Shown here: one piece after another, positions 44,743 to 53,436 of the stretch | Layout of the letters: every line of letters starts with the position of its first letter | How positions within the stretch are numbered: the first letter of the stretch is position 1 | Source of the DNA: CBDCMJ01 sp965218875 | Lineage (GTDB): Bacteria; Chloroflexota; Dehalococcoidia; Lucifugimonadales; UBA3495 | Length of the DNA: 64,000 nt | Assembly: GCA_965218875.1 (NCBI GenBank) | Contig: OZ244707.1 | Location: forward strand, 372,001-436,000 | Reading direction: 5' to 3' | Made by a program: the position numbers and the translations under genes | The notes under the pieces: generated by a model | Database searches by the model: none | What the model was told of the DNA's origin: nothing | Seen by the model: the letters and a program-made list of their open reading frames with translations, nothing else

Positions 44743-45437
44743 GCCTCGAACCTGTAGCCGACTCCCCTGATGGTGATAATACGTTGGGGGGCGCCTGGAT
44801 AGGACTGGATCTTCTCCCGCAGCCAGCGGACGTGCACGTCCACCGTGCGGGCTTCACCAATGAAATCCGCCCCCCAGACCCGGTCGAGGATCTGTTCCCG
44901 GGTGAACGCCCGCCCCTTGTTGGATGCCAACATCACTAGCAGGTCGAACTCGCGGCGGCGGAGTTCCAGCGCCTCGCCCCGCAGGCTGGCGCTGTGGGCC
45001 TCCAGGTCCAACTCCAGGTCTCCCGCGGTCACGAACCTGCCGAGCTTCGCATCGGCCGCACCGGGAGCGGAGTGGGCCCGGCGCAACAGGTTCCGGATGC
45101 GGGCCTGCAACTCCCGCATACTAAAGGGCTTCGTAACGTAGTCGTCGGCGCCCAATTCGAGGCCGACAACCCGGTCGATCTCCTCCCCCTTGGCGGTCAA
45201 CACCAAGATCGGCACGTCGGTGTCCCGCCGCAGCAGCCGGCAAAGCTCGAAGCCGTCCAAGCCGGGGAGCATGATATCCAGAACGACCAGGTCCGGCGCC
45301 AATTCCTTGGCCGATTTCAAGCCGGTGAGCCCGTCGTAGGCGTGGACCACCTGGTGTCCCTCGCGCTCCAGGTTGTAGCGGAGGGCCTCCACCAGGTTCT
45401 GCTCGTCCTCGATTATGAGAATCTTGTCCTGAGGCAA
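44739..45437 (-). CDS. phoB: OmpR-type response regulator PhoB/PhoP
   Basis: A 232-residue regulator. The receiver domain (1-120) has acidic pocket EDEQ, phosphoacceptor Asp in LVVLDIMLPGLDGFE, Thr in VLTAKGEE and Lys in YVTKPFSMREL. The C-terminal winged helix (130-230) has SLRGEALELRRREFDLLVMLASNKGRAFTREQILDRVWG and RTVDVHVRWLREKI. It is expected to bind the 11-bp-spaced array before pstS. It is first gene of phoB-phoR. Confidence 0.94.
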   Translation of the reverse strand: MPQDKILIIEDEQNLVEALRYNLEREGHQVVHAYDGLTGLKSAKELAPDLVVLDIMLPGLDGFELCRLLRRDTDVPILVLTAKGEEIDRVVGLELGADDYVTKPFSMRELQARIRNLLRRAHSAPGAADAKLGRFVTAGDLELDLEAHSASLRGEALELRRREFDLLVMLASNKGRAFTREQILDRVWGADFIGEARTVDVHVRWLREKIQSYPGAPQRIITIRGVGYRFEA

Positions 45438-45799
45438 GTCAGATGCCGGTGCCCTGAAGTTCTCTCACGTTATCCGGGGGAAATTGGGCGGCTCCGGGCG
45501 TATTCCGGCATACCGGCATCTTGTCCACTCCTTCCTTGTTACCGGTTTAGAGCCCGCGTGTCAACCATGACGTGGTGAATCAACAGGGTCTATCGATTTT
45601 CCCGTCATAACGGGCATCCCTCCCAACAGCAATGGAATCGCCCTGAGTGGCTTAGGGACAAACGTGAGCGGTCAAGGCGAGGCGGGGACTCGGCGAAGTT
45701 TGGCCCACAGTGGCTGACGGCACTCCCTTACTTGGGCCCGAAAGATTGCCGGTCCGGCGTTGAGCGCCGGTGTCGGTGACTCGGCGAGGGGAGAAACGA
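45438..45799. other. Intergenic, no gene seen
   Basis: Apart from the stem-loop at its right end (45800-45829) and GC palindromes such as CCGGCGTTGAGCGCCGG near 45760, I see nothing that looks functional. The open frames are short and lack domains. Confidence 0.5.
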
Positions 45800-45829
45800 G
45801 CGCCGGAGGGGTCTGCATTCCTCCGGCGC
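45800..45829 (-). terminator. Stem-loop after the NHL gene
   Basis: GCGCCGGAGG and CCTCCGGCGC form a perfect 10-bp stem around a 10-nt loop, 15 bp beyond the minus-strand NHL stop codon. The following T-tract is weak (CTCGTTTCT on the minus strand), so it may terminate or simply protect the mRNA end. Confidence 0.65.
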
Positions 45830-45844
45830 CCGGCTGCAACAAGA

Positions 45845-46879
45845 CTAGAGGAGACCGCCCTGGAAGAGTGCGGTCTGCTTGCGGAAGACCTGGAGCCGGT
45901 GGCTGGCGACTTCCAGTACGAAGACCCGGCCCTCCTCATCCACCTCGACAGCGATGGGACCCCGGAATACCTTCTCCCGCTCGTGGAGGCCCTGGGCCAC
46001 CTCTCGTCCGCGCAGGGCCACCGGGTCCAACTCCACCCGTTCCCGACCCCACTTGGACAGCGTAGCCTCGCCGGTCAACTGGGTCAGGTATGCCCCATCG
46101 GCATCAAACACCTGCACCCGGTCGTTCTTGAAGTCGGCCACGTAGATGGCGCCCTCTTTGTCGACGGCCACTCCCGTCGGCCGGCTGAATTGCCCTTCGG
46201 CCTGGCCGGACGAGCCCAACTTCATGAGGAACCGGCCGTCCGGAGCGAATTTTTGGATGCGGTCGTTGCGCCAGTCGGCGACGTAGACGTCGCCCTGGTG
46301 GTCGATCTCGATGCCCCAGGGGCAATCGAACTGGCCGTCGCCGTCGCCATGCCCGCCCCAGCCGAACCGGAACTTGCCGTCCTTGGTGAACACCTGGACC
46401 CGGTGGTTCCGGCTGTCGACCAGGTAAAGATTGTCCTCTTTGTCAAAGGCCAGCCCCGACGGCCGGTTTATCTCACCGTCGCCGTCGCCCGGCCTTCCCC
46501 ATTGGTCTATCCAACCCCGGTCGTTGTTGTAGACCGAGACCCGGTTGAGCCACTCGTCGGACACGTAGGTGTTGCCCTGGCTGTCCAGGGCCACCGAGGT
46601 GGGCCACATGAAGCTGCCGTTGGGGGCGACCGAGTAGGCGTCATCCGGCGGAATCTTTTGGCCGTAGTCCCGCACGAACTCCTCGTCTATGGTGAAGACC
46701 GTGACCCTCTTGCACGGAAAGAAAGCCGGGGTCTCGGTGCCGCGGCTCAGCACGTACAGCAGGTTGTCCGGGTCCCGGGCGATGGCCACAGGGTTGAAGA
46801 ACCCGTTGCCGCTGCGGACCTCCTGACGCCCGATGGTATGACTATATTCGAAAGTTAACGGCGCAATTTCAGTAACCAT
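45845..46879 (-). CDS. NHL-repeat beta-propeller protein
   Basis: A 344-residue protein made of about six NHL repeats, for example FMWPTSVALDSQGNTYVSDEWLNRVSVYN, INRPSGLAFDKEDNLYLVDSRNHRVQVF, FDCPWGIEIDHQGDVYVADWRNDRIQKF and FSRPTGVAVDKEGAIYVADFKNDRVQVF. It has no signal peptide or enzymatic extension. Relatives are peptidyl-alpha-hydroxyglycine lyase-like or scaffold propellers; the function is unassigned. ATG 46879 follows GAGGAGGAA closely. It is downstream of and codirectional with the DUF1501 and DUF1800 genes, 78 bp from the former. Confidence 0.88.
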   Translation of the reverse strand: MVTEIAPLTFEYSHTIGRQEVRSGNGFFNPVAIARDPDNLLYVLSRGTETPAFFPCKRVTVFTIDEEFVRDYGQKIPPDDAYSVAPNGSFMWPTSVALDSQGNTYVSDEWLNRVSVYNNDRGWIDQWGRPGDGDGEINRPSGLAFDKEDNLYLVDSRNHRVQVFTKDGKFRFGWGGHGDGDGQFDCPWGIEIDHQGDVYVADWRNDRIQKFAPDGRFLMKLGSSGQAEGQFSRPTGVAVDKEGAIYVADFKNDRVQVFDADGAYLTQLTGEATLSKWGRERVELDPVALRGREVAQGLHEREKVFRGPIAVEVDEEGRVFVLEVASHRLQVFRKQTALFQGGLL

Positions 46880-46957
46880 TTCCTCCTCGCAACGGCGACC
46901 CGCCGTTCCGGCGGCCGCGTAGTGGCGCAAGGACGCCAGGCCTCAGGGGCCGGCGCG

Positions 46958-48094
46958 TCACTTGATCAGGTCGAACTGCTCGTAGGTCCCGCCCAGGATC
47001 GCCTTGGAATCCAAGCCCATCCACTGATCCAGGATGGAGGCGTAAGTGCAACGGAAATCGTTGTTCCACCGCAAGTCGCCCTCATCCAGCTTGGCCGGTT
47101 CCAGGGACGGGTACTCTCCGTAGGCTCCGCCCTTGACCGAGTCGCCGATTACGAAGGCCACGCTGCCCGAGCCGTGATCGGTGCCGGAGCCGTTCTCCCG
47201 CACCCGGCGGCCAAACTCGGTGAACATGAAGACCACCACCTCCTCGTTGGCGTGGTGCTCTTTCAGGTCCTCGTAGAGGTCTCCCACCGCGTTGGTGACC
47301 TCGGCCCACAACTTGGGGAACGCGGCGCCCTGGTTGGCGTGGGTGTCGAAGGCGCCGGGGTTGAGCCCGGTGTACAGCACCCGGGTGCCGAACTCCGCCA
47401 GGTGCACCTGGGCGATGTTTTTCACCCACTGGGAGAAGACGTCGCCGCCATACTCCACCGACGACGAATAGTTCGCCGGGGCAGTGCTCAGGATGTCGGC
47501 CCCCTTCAGCGCGTCCAAGCCGGTCTGGGACAGGTAGTCGTTGGTGACGCCGGCCCCGACGGCAGGGGAGTACATACGGGAGAATATATCCAGGGCCTCG
47601 CTCCTCTCGTCCTCGCCGTCGATGCCCGTCAGCACCCCGTAGGAGTCCAGGTCGCCCACCGACGCAACGGACACCCCGGGAGCGGCCAGGGCCCGGGGCA
47701 GGCCGCGGCCGAAGTTCACGGCGGTCAATACGTTCTCCTTGTGGGGGTCGATGTCCCGGAGGGCCCGGCCCAGCCAGCCGTCGGTGACCACCTTGGCCGG
47801 CTCGGCGGTGTGCCAAATGTCCATGGAGCGGAAGTGGGAACGGTTGGGATTGGGGTACCCAACGCCCTGGACCACCGCCACCTTGCCCTGGTCGTATAGG
47901 TCCTTGAGTGCCTGCATCGACGGGTGAAAGCCTACCTGTCCGTTGATGGGAAGGACCTCTTCCGGCTCCACCTTCAACACCGGTCGGTAGTCCTGATATA
48001 GCGGGTCGTTGTAGGGAATCACCGTGTTGAGGGCGTCGTAGGCGCCTGACATCTGCAGGACTACCAGGACCGGCTCTTTCCTGTTGGAGGTCAT
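46958..48094 (-). CDS. DUF1501 protein
   Basis: A 378-residue DUF1501 (sulfatase-like fold) protein: LVVLQMSGAYDALNTVIPYNDPLYQDYRP, KVAVVQGVGYPNPNRSHFRSMDIWHTA, LNPGAFDTHANQ and the signature VVVFMFTEFGRRVRENGSGTDHGSGSVAFVIG. Most members carry an N-terminal Tat signal; here the protein starts directly at the domain (MTSNRKEPVLVVLQ) with AAGGAGATAGTG before the ATG, so it appears cytoplasmic. DUF1501 and DUF1800 genes are habitual partners, and here DUF1800 lies 58 bp upstream. Confidence 0.92.
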   Translation of the reverse strand: MTSNRKEPVLVVLQMSGAYDALNTVIPYNDPLYQDYRPVLKVEPEEVLPINGQVGFHPSMQALKDLYDQGKVAVVQGVGYPNPNRSHFRSMDIWHTAEPAKVVTDGWLGRALRDIDPHKENVLTAVNFGRGLPRALAAPGVSVASVGDLDSYGVLTGIDGEDERSEALDIFSRMYSPAVGAGVTNDYLSQTGLDALKGADILSTAPANYSSSVEYGGDVFSQWVKNIAQVHLAEFGTRVLYTGLNPGAFDTHANQGAAFPKLWAEVTNAVGDLYEDLKEHHANEEVVVFMFTEFGRRVRENGSGTDHGSGSVAFVIGDSVKGGAYGEYPSLEPAKLDEGDLRWNNDFRCTYASILDQWMGLDSKAILGGTYEQFDLIK

Positions 48095-48152
48095 CACTAT
48101 CTCCTTCCGAATCGTGTGTGCGTTGCTGAGTAGGGAAGCCGCCAGCGGCGGG

Positions 48153-49556
48153 TCAGGCGTACAGGTACTCCTTGGTCGCCACAATCATCTGGAGCATCTC
48201 GCCAACCCTCTCGGGAAATTCCCTCGCTCCAGTGCGCAGCTCCCCGCCCTTTTCCGCGTGGGCCACCATCATCCGGCGGGTCTCGCCGGCCAACTCGTAG
48301 TGGCCCAGCAGGCGCAGGCAGCCGTCCACCAGGTCCTCAGCCGACAGCGTGGGGCCTTGGTCCGCCAGCTTGGAGACTATCTCACGGATGCCCGGGAACT
48401 TGTCGTCGGCCACCAGGTCGGCGGTGAAGTTGATGCGGTGCACCAGGGTCCCCCCGTCGATCCACTCCCGGCCGGTGTGCCAGCCTTCGACGGAGGGCGG
48501 GTTGAGCAGCTCCTGTCCCATGAACTTCATCTCGTCGAAAATGATCTCGAACCCGGGCTTGGGGTCAGTCCAGTCGCCGATGAGGCGTAGGGTGCCGATT
48601 ACCGTTTCCACGGGGCTCTTTATCTTGGCGAAGCGGGCGTTTTTGAAGGCGTCCGATAGAAACAGGACCCGCAGCATTGACCTTATGTTGTACCCGGACC
48701 GGAAGTACTCGTCTTCCAGCTTTTCTATGGTCTCCGGGTCTCGCACCGGCGTGTCCATCCAGGCCGGCACCTGGGCCTCGTCGGCCACGAAGTAGTCGTA
48801 CAGATGCCGGGAGAGGAACCGGGCGGCGGCGGGCTGCTTCGCGATGATGTCGATGATGTCTTCGCCGTCGAACCGGCCCGTCTCCCCCAGGAACGTCTTC
48901 TCACCGTCGTCGTGATCGTCGGGATTGTAGAAAAACTTGGCTTCGTAGCGTCCGTAGGGCTGCCCCGGCACGTTGTTGGTGATGGTCCAGCCGGTAAAGG
49001 CCCGGGAGCACTCCTTCACGTCTTCCTCGGTGTAATTGAAGTCGCCGTCCTTGCCTACGCCCAGGGAGAACAGCTCCAATAGCTCGCGGCCGTAGTTCTC
49101 GTTGATGGCCCCATTGTGGCTCAGACAGTTGTCCAGGTAGTAAATCATGCCCGGGTCTTTGGAGACCTCCAGCAGCAAGTCCCGGAAACTGCCCATCCCC
49201 CGGCGGCGGAACATCTCCAACTCTTGGTAGTGGGTCGGGTAGCTCTGCAGCTTGCTGTCAGAGGTGCAAAAGATGCCGTGCCAGAAGAGGACCATCTTCT
49301 CTTCCAACTGGGCCCGGGAGTTGATCATTCGCCAGGCGAAGTACTCGGGGACCCCCCTGGTGAAGTGATTCCACTCGATGAAGTAACGCTCGGCCAGGTC
49401 CAAGTCCAGACCGTTGGGGTTGCCTTCAGGGTCCAGGAGTTCCTCGACCGTAGCCTCGTACCCCTTCTCGGCCCGGGCCGCCAGATCATCATATTGGGCC
49501 CCGAAACCGGCCCGCCGCATGAGGTGGGCCATTAGGGCAACGTCATTGTCCGCCAT
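48153..49556 (-). CDS. DUF1800 protein
   Basis: A 467-residue DUF1800 protein: ALMAHLMRRAGFGAQYDDLAARAEKGYEATVEELLDP, MVLFWHGIFCTSDSKL, YLDNCLSHNGAINENYGRELLELFSLGVG and VKECSRAFTGW, the latter two being the family hallmark. The C-terminal part has NPPSVEGWHTGREWIDGG. The function is unknown; the pair with DUF1501 is widespread in Planctomycetes and Chloroflexota. ATG 49556 follows AAGGAGGAAA. No signal peptide is seen, matching the partner protein. Confidence 0.92.
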   Translation of the reverse strand: MADNDVALMAHLMRRAGFGAQYDDLAARAEKGYEATVEELLDPEGNPNGLDLDLAERYFIEWNHFTRGVPEYFAWRMINSRAQLEEKMVLFWHGIFCTSDSKLQSYPTHYQELEMFRRRGMGSFRDLLLEVSKDPGMIYYLDNCLSHNGAINENYGRELLELFSLGVGKDGDFNYTEEDVKECSRAFTGWTITNNVPGQPYGRYEAKFFYNPDDHDDGEKTFLGETGRFDGEDIIDIIAKQPAAARFLSRHLYDYFVADEAQVPAWMDTPVRDPETIEKLEDEYFRSGYNIRSMLRVLFLSDAFKNARFAKIKSPVETVIGTLRLIGDWTDPKPGFEIIFDEMKFMGQELLNPPSVEGWHTGREWIDGGTLVHRINFTADLVADDKFPGIREIVSKLADQGPTLSAEDLVDGCLRLLGHYELAGETRRMMVAHAEKGGELRTGAREFPERVGEMLQMIVATKEYLYA

Positions 49557-49666
49557 CCATTTTCCTCCTTGAATCAAGGACGCCAATTGCTGTGACGTAT
49601 CGTAGCATTTAAGCGTCTGTTGGTGTCAAGCTGGCGCGCCTTGAGCAGCCGGCCAAAGTTGGATTG

Positions 49667-50362
49667 CTAGCGGTCCATGCCCTCCAGCGTAGCCCCCACC
49701 CGCTGCTGCAGGGTCTCGAAGACCTCCCGCACGCTGCGGCGGGCGTCAATGGTCTGGAACCCATATTGGGCCGCCAGGTCCCGGAACTCCAGCAGCAGAG
49801 CCTCCTGATACCGGACGAAGCTGGCGTGGCGGTCCGGCTCCCGCAGAAAGTCCTCGCCGGACTCCCAGTGGTCCAACTCCCGGGTGGAAAGCACCCTGGG
49901 GACCAGGCTTTCCACGTCGATGTCCAAGTAGAACACCTGGTCCGGCACGATGGCGAACTCCAGCACGTCGGTAAGCCAGCGGCTGGGAATGCCCCGCACC
50001 CGGGCCCGGGCCATGATGGAGAAGATGTAGCGGTCGGCGAGGGCCACCTTGCCCGACCGCAGCGCCGGGACGATGCTCTTCTCCATGCGGTCCCAGAAGT
50101 CGGTGGCGTAGAACAGGTTGAGGGTCAGGTGGTCCAGGGTGTGTCCCCGGAGAGCCCGGTCGATGCCGTTGCCGGTGAGCTCTGATCGCCGGAAGCCGGT
50201 CTCCATCACGGCGTAGCCCTCCGCTTCCAGCCACTCCTTGAGGAGGGCGATCTGGGTGGTCCGGCCCACGCCGTCGGTGCCCTCGACGACGATGAGCCGC
50301 CCGGGCACGGGGGCCTCTCCCAACCCCGAAGGAGTGTGCCCATAGAATCGCGTGACGTTCAT
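49667..50362 (-). CDS. Thymidylate-kinase-like P-loop protein with Walker A Lys to Arg change
   Basis: A 231-residue dTMP-kinase-like protein: RLIVVEGTDGVGRTTQIALLKEWLEAEGY, LNLFYATDFWDRMEKSIVPALRSGKVALADRYIFSIMARARVRG and VFYLDIDVESLVPRVLSTREL. Walker A reads GTDGVGRTT, so the catalytic Lys is replaced by Arg34, while the downstream DRY motif is kept. It is a tandem paralogue of the next upstream gene, whose Walker A is normal. Reduced or altered nucleotide chemistry, or a structural role in a heterodimer, is possible. ATG 50362 follows AAGGAGACCAGCGT. Confidence 0.85.
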   Translation of the reverse strand: MNVTRFYGHTPSGLGEAPVPGRLIVVEGTDGVGRTTQIALLKEWLEAEGYAVMETGFRRSELTGNGIDRALRGHTLDHLTLNLFYATDFWDRMEKSIVPALRSGKVALADRYIFSIMARARVRGIPSRWLTDVLEFAIVPDQVFYLDIDVESLVPRVLSTRELDHWESGEDFLREPDRHASFVRYQEALLLEFRDLAAQYGFQTIDARRSVREVFETLQQRVGATLEGMDR

Positions 50363-50432
50363 ACGCTGGTCTCCTTGGTCCCTTGCTCGGGTCCCTTCTC
50401 GTCGGACCGGCGGTCCCGCAGGGAGCAAGTCC

Positions 50433-51260
50433 CTACTCGTCGGGTGCCCCAACCGGCTCGAAGGTCTTGCGCGACACCCGCGGAACAAGGTAGCGTCCGG
50501 TGAGGCCCGATCTGTTGAGCGCCTCCGGGACGCTGTGCCCGTGCATCTTCATCATCCCGGACAGCAGGGGAGTGACGAGTTGCCGCACCATTTGCTGCTG
50601 GGTGGAGATGGGCAGCGTCGCGTCGATGACAACGAGGCCGAATTCTTCGGTGAGGCCCTCATACTCCGACAGCAAACGCCCTTGAAAAGCCCGGAAGGAC
50701 TTTTCCCGGTTGGGCTCCAACCCCAGGTCCTGGCCGGACTCGTAGTAACCCGGCTCCTCGCGGCCGGACATAATCCGGCGAATGGACTCCTCGAGGGGCA
50801 CCTTGAAGTACAGCCCCAGGGAGGGGCGGACGGCGAAGGAGTACACCCGGCGCAGCCAATCGGGGTTCACCCCCCGGGCCGCGTCCCGGGCAAAGGCGGT
50901 GTACACGTACCTGTCGGCCAATACTATGGTCCCCGATTTGAGCGCCGGCATGATTTGGGTGTAGACGCGGTTGGCAAAGTCGGCGGCGTGAATCAAGCTG
51001 AACGACATCGGCGTGAGCAGCCGCTCGTCCTTGCCCCTCTTGGTGGTGCGGCGCACTATAGGCGAGGAGTTCCACTCGGTGAACACCGTCACGTAGCCAA
51101 GGCTCCTCAGCCACTTGCCCAACAAGTCCAGTTGGGTGCTCTTGCCGGAGCCGTCAATCCCTTCCACGATGATCAGGCGCCCCGGATACTCGCTGTCATC
51201 GGGATGGTCCCCGAATCTTTGGCCTACTTTGAAGCTTGTGGTCGGCTGATGGTTTGCCAT
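50433..51260 (-). CDS. Thymidylate-kinase-like protein
   Basis: A 275-residue P-loop kinase: GRLIIVEGIDGSGKSTQLDLLGKWLRSLGY with intact Walker A (Lys40), SLIHAADFANRVYTQIMPALKSGTIVLADRYVYTAFARDAARG and LYFKVPLEESIRRIMSGRE. It is larger than classic Tmk (about 210 residues), with N- and C-terminal extensions. ATG 51260 follows GGGAGAGGGAGAGCC. The start overlaps the ppx-like gene by 37 bp and a paralogue follows after 70 bp, so the three form one operon. A dedicated dTMP kinase and a nucleotide or polyphosphate role are both possible. Confidence 0.88.
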   Translation of the reverse strand: MANHQPTTSFKVGQRFGDHPDDSEYPGRLIIVEGIDGSGKSTQLDLLGKWLRSLGYVTVFTEWNSSPIVRRTTKRGKDERLLTPMSFSLIHAADFANRVYTQIMPALKSGTIVLADRYVYTAFARDAARGVNPDWLRRVYSFAVRPSLGLYFKVPLEESIRRIMSGREEPGYYESGQDLGLEPNREKSFRAFQGRLLSEYEGLTEEFGLVVIDATLPISTQQQMVRQLVTPLLSGMMKMHGHSVPEALNRSGLTGRYLVPRVSRKTFEPVGAPDE

Positions 51261-52939
51261 GGCTCTCCCTCTCCCACGTGAATGGGCTGGTTGAACTCGG
51301 CCTCCCACCGGAGCAGGACGCCGGGAGCCGACGTATGGGACCAGGCCGGGGTGACCACGCTGACACCGTCGCCGTCGCCTGCGACGGCCACCGACCCGGA
51401 GGGGCAACCGGGCGGCAGGCGGCGGTCCAGTTCATCGGCCATCAACAAAATGGCCGCCGCCTGCCCCAGGCGCTCCTTGTCCCCGTCGCTGAGCAACGAC
51501 GTTTTCCGGTACCGCCCGGGTAGCCTGCCCCGTTGCGCCATAACGAGGGCGCCGGCAATCTGGGCCGACTCCCTGTGGCTGAAGCCGGGCAGGTCCGACC
51601 GCGCCACCATCGCCGCAGTCCGGTCGAGGCGGTTGTAGAAGTCTACGGCGCTGCCAATGTCCAGGAGCAGCGCGGCACACTGCACTGATGAGGTGAGACT
51701 ACGGTGCTTTCGCTGCCAGGCGGTCTCGGCCAGGCGGCGGGCCAGGTCAGCCCGCCGGGGGCCCCGCGCCCAAAACCGGGATGCGAATCTCCGCGCCAGG
51801 TCGGCCAGGCCTTCGTCGCGCACCAACTCCGGTGAGGGAAGGCGGATTTGCCCGTCCTCCGGCAGCGCTTGCGGTTGGCGGGCCAACCCTTCTCTCAAGC
51901 CCTGGCCTGACACCATGATGCCGCCGGCCCCGGTGTGCTCCAACAAGGCCTGGGCCGTCACCGCGCCGCCGAGAACGGAGTGGGTGCGCTCCGGGTTCAT
52001 GCCCGGCATACCGGCCCGTTCCTCGGCGGTTGCCGCCGCCAGCCGTCCCGCCAACGCGGCCAGGCGGTCGGCGTCGATGCAATAGCCGTGGAGCCGTTTT
52101 ATGGGGTACCGTCGACCCTGTCGGTCCAGCTTGGCCAGGAGGCGCATCGAGCCGCCCGAGGCCACCAGGGTCCCCTTGGCGTCCAGTTTCGGGATTCCCG
52201 CCGCCGTCAGGCATTCCCTCACGTACCGGGAGGCCGCGAGCACGTCTTCCGCTGCGGGAAGGCCGGTGAGCCGGAACCGGTTGGCAATGCGAAGGCTCCC
52301 CAAGGGAAGGGAGTGTATGGCCTGCAGCGAGCGCTGGGCGAAGCGGGCCGCTTCGAGGCTGCCGCTGCCGAAATCGGCCATCAGGCCGTGACTGACCGGC
52401 AGTCCGTGAACGGCCCCGATAAAGCAATAGGCGGCCTCCTCGTAACCGCTGATCACCCGGAAGGACACCCCGAAGTCGCGGGCTGCCGACTCCACGACGT
52501 CCGCGGCGTTGCGGGACTCCCGCAGGGCGGCCGTGCCTACGGCGTGGATGGCGGCGACCCCGTACCCCAAGCAGACCTTGACGAAGTCCTCGACGGCCTC
52601 CAGCGTGCGGGTCACGCCCTCTGATTCCAGCAACCCCTCGCGGTTGACCTGGCTGATAAGGTCCAGGCTCATCCGCTGCTGGGCGATGATCTCGGCGCCG
52701 CCGCCCCGGCTCACTCGCATCACCACGGCGCGGGCGGACCCGGAGCCAACGTCGATGATTGCGGTGGGCGGGCAGTCCTCCGGCGCGTCTAGGAGGCCGG
52801 GAGCCAGGCATTCCGGCCCGCCAGAGGTCCCAGAGGTCTCAGAGGTCTCCAAGGGTTCAGGCGGTCCGGGCAGGGGAGAAGGCCGCGGCCGTGGCCGCCG
52901 GTCCAGGGCGCCGCCGTATTCGTCTGGGTTCGAGGGCAT
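51224..52939 (-). CDS. Ppx/GppA-type phosphatase with HD-like C-terminus, divergent
   Basis: A 571-residue protein. After a Pro-rich N-terminal stretch of about 50 residues, an actin-fold exopolyphosphatase domain begins with TAIIDVGSGSARAVVMRV; families usually have IDIGSNS here. The second phosphate-binding loop reads MADFGSGSLEAARF instead of the usual DIGGGSTE. The C-terminal region (about 330-520) is helical, with segments like ALLLDIGSAVDFYNRLDRTAAMVARSDLPGFSHRESAQIAGALVMAQRGRLP, as in the HD part of Ppx. It likely hydrolyses polyphosphate or (p)ppGpp, but the altered loops make activity uncertain. It overlaps the kinase-like gene downstream. Confidence 0.85.
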   Translation of the reverse strand: MPSNPDEYGGALDRRPRPRPSPLPGPPEPLETSETSGTSGGPECLAPGLLDAPEDCPPTAIIDVGSGSARAVVMRVSRGGGAEIIAQQRMSLDLISQVNREGLLESEGVTRTLEAVEDFVKVCLGYGVAAIHAVGTAALRESRNAADVVESAARDFGVSFRVISGYEEAAYCFIGAVHGLPVSHGLMADFGSGSLEAARFAQRSLQAIHSLPLGSLRIANRFRLTGLPAAEDVLAASRYVRECLTAAGIPKLDAKGTLVASGGSMRLLAKLDRQGRRYPIKRLHGYCIDADRLAALAGRLAAATAEERAGMPGMNPERTHSVLGGAVTAQALLEHTGAGGIMVSGQGLREGLARQPQALPEDGQIRLPSPELVRDEGLADLARRFASRFWARGPRRADLARRLAETAWQRKHRSLTSSVQCAALLLDIGSAVDFYNRLDRTAAMVARSDLPGFSHRESAQIAGALVMAQRGRLPGRYRKTSLLSDGDKERLGQAAAILLMADELDRRLPPGCPSGSVAVAGDGDGVSVVTPAWSHTSAPGVLLRWEAEFNQPIHVGEGEPWQTISRPQASK

Positions 52940-53436
52940 CGTCCGGCGCACAACTCCCTAGCGGATCATCCCGGGGCCAACCCGGATGTGCAGGCCGTCC
53001 TGGGGCGCCACCGGGCTTGGGGTGAAGGGGCGTCCGAGGCGATGATAATACACCGGCGAAACCCACGCAACGGCGACGCCAGGGAGGCCAGGGTCATTCG
53101 ATTATCATGGCGTTTGAGGCATTTCTCCACCAAGTCATGCTGAGCCTGCCGAAGCATCTTAGACCCTTGGGCTACGCTCACGGTAGCAGAATAGGACAGT
53201 CGAAAGGTCCGGGGAACCGGCCCTGGATAGCCTCGTAAATGCTGCGGCCCGCGTCAAGCCGCAGTATCTTGTCGAAGTAATTCCGGAAAAAGCCCCTTTC
53301 CGGCGTCTCGACGTTTTCCCTGGTGTCCTCGGCGGGCGAAACAAGGAGCGCCGGTCAGCAATCCGGAGGTGAGAGGGGGCGCACAGGGATCGCGGGCCAA
53401 CTTCAGGGGAGGGGAATTAAGCCTATATCAGGTGGT
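52940..53436. other. Intergenic with a mini-repeat, no gene seen
   Basis: It lies between the ppx-like gene and the tmRNA 3' end. It includes the 14-mer TGAGCCTGCCGAAG (53141-53154). Minus-strand frames here are short and without domain features. A plus-strand frame (53369-53665) reads through the tmRNA and is rejected. Confidence 0.5.
53141..53154 (-). repeat. Mini-repeat, second copy (inverse)
   Basis: TGAGCCTGCCGAAG is the exact reverse complement of 1987-2000. It is embedded in CATGCTGAGCCTGCCGAAGC, a form that resembles a mobile mini-repeat common in intergenic DNA of environmental bacteria. Confidence 0.55.
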
